Notes: generated from the sequence alone by a model not told the origin. Positions 1 through 6,458 are shown, numbered from the stretch's first letter. The stretch: DNA of 13,596 nucleotides from an uncultured Desulfobacterium sp. (GCA_937124525.1 CAKZLA010000144.1:1-13596), one strand, 5' to 3'. Program-made: numbers and translations.

Positions 1-717
1 ACCCGCATCGACCAGTTTGGCCACTGGCAGGGCAGCATTTCCGTTGAAGGTCGCAAGATTGCGGTAAACAGCGAAACCACCTTCGGCCTGAAAGACCGCT
101 CCTGGGGCATTCGCCCGGTCGGCGACCGCTACACCGGCGGCGCACCGCTAAACAACTTTACCGCCAACCATTTTATGTGGCTACCGATTCACTGGCAGCA
201 CGAATGCTCGTTAGCCGGCTTGTTTGAAGATGGCGAAGGCTATCAGTGGCATACCGATCAGGGCTTTTTGCCGGTCTACCCATCGCAGGATGCGATACCC
301 GGTACCGTCGATCCAGCGGCGACCATGTGGCAGGGCATTATCAACTACGAAGTCGGGCTCGAGCCGGGCACGCGCCGCGCTACCGGCGGCACCTACGTCA
401 TGAATCACCGCAATGGCGAGTCGATGCAGATCGATCTCGAACTAACCGGTTTGATTCACCATATGAAAGGACTAGGCTACCAGCACCCGGAATGGAGCCA
501 CGGTAAATGGCACGGCGAGCTACGCATCGGCTCGGAAAGCTGGACAACCGCTGATCTCGACCCCTTGGCACTCGAAAATATTCACTTCCAGCAAGTCGTC
601 AAGGCCACTCGCACACTGCCATCCGGCGAGCGAGAAGTCGGCCATGGCGTGCTCGAACAAATGCATATCGGCCCGCATGCAACGCTTGGCTTCAAGGAAT
701 GGTTTGATGGCGCCTAA
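1..717 (+). CDS. DUF7064/DUF7065-type lipocalin-like protein, 5'-partial
   Basis: The reading frame is open from the first base, so the start codon lies outside the window; 238 residues and the stop are visible. The motif KDRSWGIRPVG (visible residues 31-41), followed by a short linker and a WLPIHWQHE segment, resembles proteins carrying the DUF7065/DUF7064 pair. These are distantly related to the carotenoid 1,2-hydratase/AttH lipocalin-like fold. The family is common in aerobic proteobacteria and usually has no assigned reaction; a role with a hydrophobic ligand is only inferred. No signal peptide can be judged because the N-terminus is missing. A glutathione S-transferase gene follows after a 38-nt gap in the same direction, so the two are probably co-transcribed. 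GC content and codon use (many GGC, CTC, ACC) differ sharply from everything after about 1370. Family assignment is by motif memory, not by search. Confidence 0.6.
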   Translation, partial: TRIDQFGHWQGSISVEGRKIAVNSETTFGLKDRSWGIRPVGDRYTGGAPLNNFTANHFMWLPIHWQHECSLAGLFEDGEGYQWHTDQGFLPVYPSQDAIPGTVDPAATMWQGIINYEVGLEPGTRRATGGTYVMNHRNGESMQIDLELTGLIHHMKGLGYQHPEWSHGKWHGELRIGSESWTTADLDPLALENIHFQQVVKATRTLPSGEREVGHGVLEQMHIGPHATLGFKEWFDGA

Positions 718-755
718 ACTCGCCTCAAACCGGTGAGGGCACTGGAGGACACTGT

Positions 756-1367
756 ATGGATTACCTCTCGATAGAACAGGGCCGCCGGGCCGATGGCTTG
801 CGCCTAGTACTGGTCGCCGGCGCGCCGGGTGCATGGGGCGAGTGCATCAAGGCCGTTTATCACGTCAAAGGTCTCGACTACCAACCGGTAGCACAACGTA
901 TGCAGCAGTCCGCCGAGGCGTTGTTTGACTGGACCGGTCAGACCAGCGCACCGATCGCGGCCTATAACGATGAGCGCATTCGCATTACCTGGGAAAATAT
1001 GCTCTGGCAAGCCGAACAGCTGCAACCGGAACCCCCTCTCATCCCGACCAATACGGCCGACAAGATTACGCTATTCGGTATGCTGCGCGAGCTGGTCGGT
1101 GAATGCGGCTTCGCCTGGGACCGACGACTGCACTCCATCGCCGCGTCCGGTGGGCCAGAGGCCAACGAGGTGCTGGCCTATCTCGCGGAAAAGTACGGCT
1201 ACTCAAAACAAGAGGTCGACGCCTCTTACCAACGCTGTGACGACTTACTCAAACATTTCTCCAGCCACCTCACACAACAGAAGGCGGCCGGCTCGCGCTA
1301 CTACATTGGTAACAGCCTGACCGCCCTCGATCTTTACGCGGCGGTGCTATTTGCCATTATGATTTAG
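756..1367 (+). CDS. Glutathione S-transferase-like protein, C-terminally truncated
   Basis: The start ATG has a strong ribosome site (GGAGG at 744-748, spacing 7). The N-terminal part fits a thioredoxin-like GST domain, with TSAP at residues 63-66 in the place of the usual cis-proline. A helical C-terminal domain follows with YYIGNSLTALDLY at 182-194, which matches the conserved GST alpha-6 motif (S/T-x-x-D). Relatives run to about 250-260 residues and continue after this point with a further segment of about 50 residues. Here the frame ends in TAG right after the sequence LFAIMI, at residue 203. The stop coincides with a change from GC-rich to AT-rich sequence, so the gene is probably cut by an assembly join or a recombination breakpoint. 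The product might be unstable if the truncation is real. Its partner is the upstream lipocalin-like gene. GSTs are unusual in strict anaerobes, which fits a foreign origin. Confidence 0.65.
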   Translation: MDYLSIEQGRRADGLRLVLVAGAPGAWGECIKAVYHVKGLDYQPVAQRMQQSAEALFDWTGQTSAPIAAYNDERIRITWENMLWQAEQLQPEPPLIPTNTADKITLFGMLRELVGECGFAWDRRLHSIAASGGPEANEVLAYLAEKYGYSKQEVDASYQRCDDLLKHFSSHLTQQKAAGSRYYIGNSLTALDLYAAVLFAIMI

Positions 1368-1448
1368 TTAGGGAAAACAATCGGTTTTGTTTTTTCTTCT
1401 AAGTAAAACAGAAATGCTTTTAAGTACTTTCCGAAGTCGCAGAAATAG

Positions 1449-1519
1449 TAGGGCTACCAGGATTCGAACCTGGATTGACGGAGTCAGAGTCCGTAGTCCT
1501 GCCATTGGACGATCACCCA
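1449..1519 (-). tRNA. tRNA-Gln (anticodon CTG)
   Basis: On the minus strand the cloverleaf reads: acceptor TGGGTGA, D-arm GTCC-loop-GGAC, anticodon stem ACGGA/TCCGT around loop CTCTGAC (anticodon CTG, reads CAG), and T-arm CCAGG-TTCGAAT-CCTGG. The 3' acceptor strand is TAGCCCT with discriminator A; no CCA is encoded. The acceptor pairing is poor: G6 faces A67, T5-G68 is a wobble and T1 faces T72. Other arms are perfect. A strong promoter lies directly upstream (1536-1564). The mismatches may mean sequence error near the foreign-looking boundary, a decaying copy, or natural variation; a weak 1-72 pair is normal in tRNA-Gln. Confidence 0.85.
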
Positions 1520-1802
1520 ACGAATTATGAGGGTCTTTATACATCATGCCTTTGGGGGAGTCAATACTATAATTGATAAAATTTATTTTTTTCCATCGTT
1601 CTCTGTGATATTCTTAGAATAGATGCGTCAATGCTCGAATTTTTTGAGGTTGAAAAATTTACCGACACCCCACATGTTTTGGGCTGATGCTTGTTCTCAT
1701 GTCGTTCATTACCCCAAAACAACTCCAAGATATACAAAATAGCCAAAGGTAGAGCCAGGTTCATTAAATTCGTATTCCTTAATTATTAAAAAGGAGGAAA
1801 TT
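1520..1802. other. Non-coding stretch between tRNA-Gln and the ABM-domain gene
   Basis: AT-rich and without a convincing gene. The left edge carries the minus-strand tRNA promoter. The right edge carries a strong Shine-Dalgarno AAGGAGG at about 1790-1796 for the next gene. Short open frames here on the minus strand have no ribosome site and no recognisable composition. I see no clear promoter for the downstream gene. Confidence 0.5.
1536..1564 (-). promoter_or_regulatory. Sigma70-type promoter of tRNA-Gln
   Basis: Read on the minus strand, TTGACT (1559-1564) is followed by a 17-nt spacer and TATAAA (1536-1541). The tRNA begins 17 nt beyond the -10 box. Boxes and spacing are near consensus. 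The run of C residues in the spacer and the GACC after the -10 box are also compatible with a stable-RNA promoter. Confidence 0.75.
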
Positions 1803-2087
1803 ATGACCATTAAAGTCCTTATCAAAAGAAATATCCCCAAGACGGCTTCAAATGAACTGAATCTTATTTTCATGGAAATGCGTGTAGCTGCAATGCAGCA
1901 GCCTGGATACATTGGAGGAGAAAGCCTCAGGCGGGTCGATGTTCCAGAAAAAGCCTTGATCATCAGTAGATGGCAGAGCCTTGATGACTGGACAAAATGG
2001 CTTGTCAGTGATGTTCGTAAAAAATACCAGGATAAAATAGAAGCCTTGACCCAGATTGAAACAAAATATGAAGTTTATGAAAATTAA
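1803..2087 (+). CDS. Antibiotic biosynthesis monooxygenase (ABM)-fold small protein
   Basis: This 94-residue protein has the layout of the dimeric alpha/beta ABM family (ferredoxin-like fold, as in YgiN and heme-degrading relatives). A first strand TIKVLIKR is followed by a helix. A central PGYIGGESLRRVD segment (about 39-51) matches the usual PGxxG...L pattern, then comes a strand LIISRWQSLDDWTKW (about 58-72), which is the typical 'W-s-s-x-x-x-x-x-W' signature, and a final helix and strand. The ATG start has a strong AAGGAGG site with about 6 nt spacing. Family members act as small cofactor-independent oxygenases, quinol- or thiol-linked stress proteins, or have unknown substrates; the substrate cannot be told here. 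It stands alone, convergent with the Lys-rich membrane gene, and the two share the hairpin at 2085-2126. Confidence 0.75.
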   Translation: MTIKVLIKRNIPKTASNELNLIFMEMRVAAMQQPGYIGGESLRRVDVPEKALIISRWQSLDDWTKWLVSDVRKKYQDKIEALTQIETKYEVYEN

Positions 2088-2126
2088 AAAATGGCAGCAG
2101 CGCCGGTTAACAGGTACTGCTGCCAT
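2085..2126 (-). terminator. Rho-independent terminator of the Lys-rich membrane protein gene
   Basis: A perfect 10-bp stem, ATGGCAGCAG (2091-2100) with CTGCTGCCAT (2117-2126), encloses a 16-nt loop. Read on the minus strand the stem is followed by TTTTTT (2085-2090), as expected for the gene ending at 2191. Read on the plus strand the T-run is missing, so it can only be a weak terminator for the ABM gene, whose stop codon touches the A-run. Confidence 0.8.
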
Positions 2127-2190
2127 GAATAAAGAAGATACTATTTTATATCAAGGTCCACCTGTTGATCATATGGTCAGACTTTAATTG

Positions 2191-3324
2191 TTAATTGTGT
2201 GACGATGTTTCATGGGTTGTTTCTTCATGAACCGGTGCAGCTTCTGCTTTTTCATCATGGGATGATGCTGCCGTTTCTTTCGCTGGGGCTATTTCAGGCT
2301 TTTCCTGCACGGCGGAATTGGCCACTGCCGTTTCCGTGTGAGTTGCCGCTTCTTTGGCGTGTCCTGTTTCCAGTTCTTGTTTAAGTGATTCTTCGAAAAA
2401 AAGGGTTCGATACTCATTGAGTGTTTCTGCATCCTTGGTATCTGTGGCGTATTCGGCAGCATTGTCAATGTAGGTACGGACACGCTCAAAATCCACTGTT
2501 CCTTCTGTATTTAAAAGATCGTCTGCCGCATTGATGTAGTGGAAAAAAGCCACAGGAAGGACTTCTTTGGCATTATAGCAAGCTTTTTTATCACCTGGGT
2601 AAACAACGCCTTCAAGAAAGGCAACTTTGTGTTTACTCACAGGGGCAAAATCTCCTTTCCAGATTTCCATACCTTGGAATGTGTTTTTAATATAATATCT
2701 GTGGGAATTGTTAAAGCTTGATATAACGATCATGGCAATGACAAGTATGAAGCATGCCCCGGCTATCATCAATGGTTTTCCAAAGGGCTTGTCAGTGGTA
2801 GTTGTCGGAGGGGAGGGGGGAGGTGTGTTTGAGATGTCTGATTCCATGGATTCCTTGGCTGCAATTTCTTTAATTATCTTATTTATTTCAGCCGTCCTTT
2901 TTAAGGCAGCAGCTTCTTCAGCCAGGCGTTTTTCCTCAGCAATCCTGGCCTCTTCCGCCAGTCTCTCTTCCTCAGCTTTCTTTGCGGCAGCAGCTTCTTC
3001 AGCCAGGCGTTTTTCCTCAGCAATTCTGGCCTCTTCCGCCAGTCTCTCTTTCTCAGCTTTCTTTGCAGCAGCTTCTTCTGTCAGACGTTTTTCTTCTGTT
3101 ATTTTGGTCTGCTCAGCTAATTTTTCCTTTTGGGAGTTCTCAGCAGCTGCATCTGTTGTTACAGATTCAGTTTTTTGGGCTGCTTTGCTTTTTGCTGGTG
3201 TTTTTTTAACAGCCTTTTTTGTCGTGTTTTTTTTAGCAGCGGTGGTTTTTTTAGTTGTAGTCTTTTTAGCAGTGGTTTTTTCTTCTTTTTTTTTCACTAC
3301 TTTCTTCTTTTTTGTTGCAGCCAT
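2191..3324 (-). CDS. Lys/Ala-rich, coiled-coil, single-TM protein of unknown function
   Basis: I do not recognise a named family. The 377 residues show a clear order. Residues 1-50 are a histone-H1-like tail of Lys, Thr and Ala. Residues 65-158 are a charged coiled coil (TolA-like in look) with two tandem 27-residue units and a shorter third. Residues 167-178 form a Pro/Ser/Thr linker. Residues 184-203 form one hydrophobic segment (LMIAGACFILVIAMIVI core). Residues 204-320 are a globular domain beginning RYYIKNTFQGMEIWKGDFAP. The last 50 residues or so are rich in Ala, Glu and His. A basic N-terminus before the TM suggests the tail and coiled coil are cytoplasmic and the globular part periplasmic. 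The ATG start has a GGGGAG site just upstream. The gene is monocistronic, with its own terminator. The lysine tail could contact DNA or RNA, which is inference only. Similar periplasmic segments occur, as far as I recall, in hypothetical proteins of sulfate reducers. Confidence 0.7.
   Translation of the reverse strand: MAATKKKKVVKKKEEKTTAKKTTTKKTTAAKKNTTKKAVKKTPAKSKAAQKTESVTTDAAAENSQKEKLAEQTKITEEKRLTEEAAAKKAEKERLAEEARIAEEKRLAEEAAAAKKAEEERLAEEARIAEEKRLAEEAAALKRTAEINKIIKEIAAKESMESDISNTPPPSPPTTTTDKPFGKPLMIAGACFILVIAMIVISSFNNSHRYYIKNTFQGMEIWKGDFAPVSKHKVAFLEGVVYPGDKKACYNAKEVLPVAFFHYINAADDLLNTEGTVDFERVRTYIDNAAEYATDTKDAETLNEYRTLFFEESLKQELETGHAKEAATHTETAVANSAVQEKPEIAPAKETAASSHDEKAEAAPVHEETTHETSSHN
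2906..3140 (-). repeat. In-gene tandem repeat, 81-bp period (27 residues)
   Basis: Within the coding region above, the block starting at 2906 recurs at 2987 with only a few base changes, and a diverged, 3-bp-shorter copy follows near 3065. Each unit encodes a 27-residue heptad-like stretch around ERLAEEARIAEEKRLAEEAA. The near identity of the first two copies at the DNA level points to recent duplication, so copy number may vary between strains. Confidence 0.85.
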
Positions 3325-3389
3325 GTCTCCCCTTTAATCGTATTAACCATAGTTCAAAATTATAATGACTTTAACTTTTACCCGAGAAG

Positions 3390-3421
3390 TCTCCCACCAA
3401 ATCTTTGATTTTGGTGGGAGA
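3390..3421. repeat. Perfect 12-bp inverted repeat
   Basis: TCTCCCACCAAA (3390-3401) pairs with TTTGGTGGGAGA (3410-3421) over an 8-nt loop. Neither strand has a T-run after it, so it is not a standard terminator. It lies 65 nt upstream of the start of the Lys-rich membrane protein gene, near an ATTATA/TATAAT box (3359-3366), so it could be an operator or an extragenic palindrome. Confidence 0.6.
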
Positions 3422-3815
3422 TGAATCGGCATATTTAGTAATGAGTCCGAAATAACATACCCATTTAAAAATTTGGGGAACACTATCCTTAAACAGTAGC
3501 GTGCGCTGAAATGGGCAAGTTCTTTAAGATTGGTTCCTTAATAGTTGTTTTTTCCTGCTGAACGCTCTATGTTAAAGTGAAAATTCAGTAAAAAAGGCTT
3601 TTTGTAACAGATACTCACAAGTACTGTCCTGAAAGCATGCAACCAGTAATCGCCCATCCATAATGTTATCCCAGGGTTTACTGTCCCTACCTCACAGGAC
3701 TTTTACAGATAAACCGTAGAGTTCAGAACTTGGGTATCATTCTAAAATGCCTATATATTCCTGAGTAACCTAAGCCAGTCGGCTGAATGTAGTCAACTTG
3801 GGCTTTTTTTACAAG

Positions 3816-3846
3816 CCCCTTCTGAATCTATTGATTCAGTGGGGGG
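3816..3846 (+). repeat. Dispersed palindromic repeat, copy 1
   Basis: CCCCTTCTGAATC, a short loop, then GATTCAG and a G-run. The core stem is 7 bp (CTGAATC/GATTCAG) and can extend through C-run/G-run pairing past a small bulge. Almost the same 30-nt sequence is found on the minus strand at 11667-11696. In both copies the G-run side is followed within 2-12 nt by TTGACA. Confidence 0.7.
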
Positions 3847-3848
3847 AG

Positions 3849-3877
3849 TTGACAGGATACCCCCTTTAAAATAAATA
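3849..3877 (+). promoter_or_regulatory. Candidate sigma70 promoter upstream of larE
   Basis: TTGACA (3849-3854), a 17-nt spacer and TAAATA (3872-3877). The -35 box is perfect and the -10 box is weak. It would give a leader of about 170 nt before larE. It directly follows the palindromic repeat. Confidence 0.35.
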
Positions 3878-4051
3878 CCAAAACATATACAATAATTTGA
3901 ATTTTGTAAATAGTTTGTTGGGACAAAAGCAAGATGTGTATTTTGTTGTGTTAATTTAAATAATTAGGGGCACAAGTGTCTAAATGTTTATGAGGATGAT
4001 AACAGAATGTCCAGTGCCCGTTAATCACTCTTTTATATGTTAAGGATAGCC

Positions 4052-4870
4052 GTGCGTAAAAAAATTGAAAAACTTGAGGCATTATTGTGCAGAAATAATG
4101 CCCTTGCCATTGCCTTTTCAGGAGGGGTTGACAGCGTTTTTCTTGCTGCCATGGCAAAAAAAATATTGGGAGATAAGGTGGTGCTCCTGACTCTGGCTTC
4201 GGATTTTCAGTCTAAGCAGGATACGGCGCATGCCATACATATGGCAGCGGAGTTAGGGCTAACCCATGAGATAATAAATTTTGATCCATGGATTAACGAA
4301 GAGCTTCTCAAAAATAATAAAAATCGTTGCTATCTATGTAAGCAAAAAGGATTTTTACTATTGCGCATGGGCGCAGATCACAGGAGCATCCCCACGCTGG
4401 CCCATGGCGTGAACCAGGATGATTTGTCCGATTATCGACCGGGACTGCAGGCCACCCACGAACTTGGTATTATTTCTCCCCTGCTGGATGCAGGTCTGAC
4501 CAAGGAGGAGATTCGAATGGCTTCCAGAGAAATGGGACTCAAGACCTGGGATATGTCTTCCCAGTCTTGTCTGGCCACCCGGATACCCTATGGTGAAAAG
4601 CTTACAAAGTTAAAATTGCAGCAGATCAATAATGCCGAAATGGTGCTGGAACAATTTGGATTTGCGGGGGTACGAGTTCGTTACCATGGTGATCTTGCCC
4701 GGATTGAGTCTAATTTGGAAGACATTGAAAAAATATCATCTTTGGCATACAGAAAAAAAATTGTAGAGGCTTTGCACGCTGTTGGATTCAAATTTGTTTC
4801 CCTGGATCTTGAGGGATATACCAGTGGAAGTATGAACCGAGTGCTTAGGACCGCAGATGAAATAATTTGA
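4052..4870 (+). CDS. larE: ATP-dependent sacrificial sulfur transferase LarE-like protein
   Basis: The protein belongs to the PP-loop ATP pyrophosphatase superfamily. The motif AFSGGVDS (S23-S28 for SGGVDS) is the ATP-binding loop, and SQSCLATRIPYG (about 170-181) carries the cysteine corresponding to the sacrificial Cys of Lactobacillus LarE. LarE adenylates and thiolates pyridinium dicarboxylate mononucleotide when making the nickel-pincer cofactor of lactate racemase. Two further cysteines in RCYLCK (C93 and C96), with C173, make the three-Cys pattern reported for LarE proteins that bind a [4Fe-4S] cluster. Length (272 residues) fits the family. I chose GTG at 4052 because AAGGA (4042-4046) is well placed for it; the in-frame ATG at 4037 adds five residues but has no ribosome site. 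No larA, larB or larC is nearby, so the target may be another cofactor or the partners lie elsewhere. It converges on the M24B peptidase. Confidence 0.88.
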   Translation: MRKKIEKLEALLCRNNALAIAFSGGVDSVFLAAMAKKILGDKVVLLTLASDFQSKQDTAHAIHMAAELGLTHEIINFDPWINEELLKNNKNRCYLCKQKGFLLLRMGADHRSIPTLAHGVNQDDLSDYRPGLQATHELGIISPLLDAGLTKEEIRMASREMGLKTWDMSSQSCLATRIPYGEKLTKLKLQQINNAEMVLEQFGFAGVRVRYHGDLARIESNLEDIEKISSLAYRKKIVEALHAVGFKFVSLDLEGYTSGSMNRVLRTADEII

Positions 4871-4950
4871 GCAGAAATAGCGCAGACCAATCTATAAAAT
4901 TTGGTGGTTCATCTACAAGGCGCATTAAAGGTTTAATAGCAAGCCAGCAG

Positions 4951-4994
4951 GCCTATTTGCCCTTTGATGCAACGCAGTAGATGGGCCAAAAGGC
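4951..4994. repeat. Imperfect 12-bp hairpin between convergent genes
   Basis: GCCTATTTGCCC (4951-4962) pairs with GGGCCAAAAGGC (4983-4994) at 10 of 12 positions around a 20-nt loop. It lies between the ends of larE and the M24B peptidase. There is no T-run on either strand. It may be a bidirectional attenuating hairpin or part of an extragenic repeat; AATTTGG near 4900 and CCAAATT near 5008 flank it as a further inverted pair. Confidence 0.5.
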
Positions 4995-5025
4995 AAGCTA
5001 TTTCGTCCAAATTATGAAATTTGCG

Positions 5026-5041
5026 GTCCTTAAATAAGGAC
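5026..5041. repeat. Short palindrome next to the M24B gene stop
   Basis: GTCCTTA (5026-5032) and TAAGGAC (5035-5041) are separated by two bases. It sits 9 nt beyond the stop codon of the minus-strand peptidase. The loop is too short for a good terminator; a protein-binding site or cruciform is possible. Confidence 0.4.
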
Positions 5042-5049
5042 GGATGACA

Positions 5050-6171
5050 TTACAGGGGTTTAAGGGTATAATTATCATATCCCATGGTATTTAAAACTTC
5101 AGCACCGTTTTCTGTGACAAGAATCATGTTTTCAAGACGGATGCCTCCCCACTGGGGCAGATATATCCCCGGCTCCACAGTGACCACCATCCCTGATTTA
5201 AGCACAGAATTATCCAGGGAAGAGAGTCGGGGCCCCTCGTGGATGGCCAGGCCGACCCCGTGGCCAAGGCTATGGCCAAAGGTGCCTTTAAATCGGGAAC
5301 TGTCAATATGATTACGGGCAATTTTATCTATGTCACTGCATTTTATACCAGGAACAATGGCATCCACTGCCATTTGCTGGGCTGTGTTCAGTACCTCATA
5401 GATTTCTTTAAATGTGTCATCCGGGGACCCAATAACAAGGGTTCTTGTGGTGTCACTGCAATATCCATCCAACCGGGCACCAAAGTCAAAGAGAAGGGGT
5501 TCCCCTGTGGTAAAGGTGCGATCCCCGGGTATGGCATGGGGCAGTGCACTGTTTTTTCCAGATGCGGCTATCACAGGGAAGGATAGAGCATCGGCCCCAT
5601 TTTGCCGCATGAATTTTTCAAGAAGCCAGGCTGCTTTTTTTTCTGTCATGCCCGGGTGGATCATGGCCCTAAGCTCAAGAAAAGAGCTCTCTGCAATGGC
5701 CAGGGCTTTTTTTATAATCTTAATTTCAGTTGCATCTTTCTGGAGTCTTATCTCTTTTAAAAGTGTGTCTTCGGGTTGGAAACAGCATTCAAGTCCTGCC
5801 TCTTTTGTCTCTTTTTCAATCCGGGTATAAAGGGCATGGGGCAGCCGGGCAGATTCCAGTCCAATGGTTTGGGAGTGAATTTTTTTCAAGATATGGGGTA
5901 ATTCACTGGTCATGCTTTTTTTATAACAATAGATTTCATAACCCTCTGCTTCCTGGGTCGCCTGGGTTTCAAAACGTGAATCCGTTGCAAGTATCAGATG
6001 ATCCCGCGTGATGATCAATATACCTGCGGATTCATCATAGCTTCCATCTTCCCCGGTGAAGCCACTTAAGTATCGTCGGTTTTCATCGGAAGAAATAATA
6101 AGGGTATCTATTTCAGTGCCTGCCAGCTCATCTTTTAGTCGGGCAATTCTTTTTTTAATATTGGTGTTCAA
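5050..6171 (-). CDS. M24B metallopeptidase (Xaa-Pro aminopeptidase/dipeptidase type)
   Basis: The 373 residues form an N-terminal creatinase-like domain (about 1-140, with ENRRYLSGFTG at 30-40) and a C-terminal pita-bread catalytic domain. All five dimetal ligands of the M24 family are visible: D229 (LLFDFG), D240 (YCSDTTRT), H304 (GHSLGHGVG), E333 (TVEPGIYL) and E347 (RLENMI). The enzyme would be cytoplasmic and cleave the bond before proline in short peptides, or Xaa-Pro dipeptides; length and the short N-domain fit the PepQ/YpdF-like aminopeptidases of many anaerobes. The start is TTG at 6171: there is no ATG nearby, and AAGGAG lies about 8 nt upstream of it. A candidate promoter is at 6199-6228. 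The gene is divergent from the mqn operon and convergent with larE. No catalytic residue is missing, so I expect an active enzyme. Aminopeptidase versus prolidase cannot be settled from sequence alone. Confidence 0.9.
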   Translation of the reverse strand: MNTNIKKRIARLKDELAGTEIDTLIISSDENRRYLSGFTGEDGSYDESAGILIITRDHLILATDSRFETQATQEAEGYEIYCYKKSMTSELPHILKKIHSQTIGLESARLPHALYTRIEKETKEAGLECCFQPEDTLLKEIRLQKDATEIKIIKKALAIAESSFLELRAMIHPGMTEKKAAWLLEKFMRQNGADALSFPVIAASGKNSALPHAIPGDRTFTTGEPLLFDFGARLDGYCSDTTRTLVIGSPDDTFKEIYEVLNTAQQMAVDAIVPGIKCSDIDKIARNHIDSSRFKGTFGHSLGHGVGLAIHEGPRLSSLDNSVLKSGMVVTVEPGIYLPQWGGIRLENMILVTENGAEVLNTMGYDNYTLKPL

Positions 6172-6198
6172 ATTTATGTCTCCTTTTTTTGATTTTCC

Positions 6199-6228
6199 TT
6201 TATATCATCCAGATATATGTCTCCACAA
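6199..6228 (-). promoter_or_regulatory. Candidate promoter of the M24B peptidase gene
   Basis: On the minus strand TTGTGG (6223-6228), an 18-nt spacer and TATAAA (6199-6204). The -10 box is good and the -35 box is only half consensus. It lies 28 nt upstream of the TTG start. Confidence 0.35.
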
Positions 6229-6458
6229 TTATTTCTTTTTTTCATGGTGACAAATTATTTTATTTATTATACTCGATGATCAAGTTTTTCAGGCTGATTT
6301 GCGGTCATCCTTCATATCCTCTCCAAAGTACTTTGCGCTTTTGGGGGAGTATTTCCTGAAAAACTGGAGTATTGCTCCAAGACTGTAAAGCGGCAAATGA
6401 AGGGTGCTGGTTTGTGGGCTTGGTTTTAAAAGCTTTATGGGGTTAACGGAGGAAGCCG

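Larger units (their letters stand above)
3325..4051. other. About 0.7 kb without a protein gene
   Basis: No open frame with a ribosome site or sensible composition is present. Identified content: a candidate -10 box near 3359-3366 for the minus-strand gene, the 12-bp inverted repeat at 3390-3421, a 6-bp hairpin with a T-rich loop (GGGCTT 3800-3805 with AAGCCC 3813-3818), the dispersed hairpin repeat at 3816-3846, and a candidate promoter at 3849-3877. The part from 3430 to 3790 shows nothing that I can name; a small RNA or a decayed gene could sit there. Confidence 0.5.

Noticed and set aside
1373..1400. AAAAC/GTTTT hairpin with a T-run as a terminator
   Set aside because: The stem is only about 5 A/T-rich pairs, and its strand does not match the tRNA; too weak to call.
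1709..1963. Minus-strand frame across the ABM gene start
   Set aside because: The plus-strand ABM gene has a strong ribosome site and a recognisable fold; this frame has neither.
2906..3140. Possible CRISPR-like array because of regular 81-bp repeats
   Set aside because: Copies are contiguous without spacers and encode an in-frame coiled coil; they are protein repeats.
2708..3337. Long plus-strand frame (209 residues) rich in Ser, Phe and Val opposite the Lys-rich gene
   Set aside because: It is the antisense of the Lys/Ala/Glu-rich coding repeats; it has no ribosome site, and its composition is explained by the opposite strand.
4037..4051. ATG start for larE
   Set aside because: No ribosome site precedes it, whereas AAGGA is correctly placed for GTG 4052.
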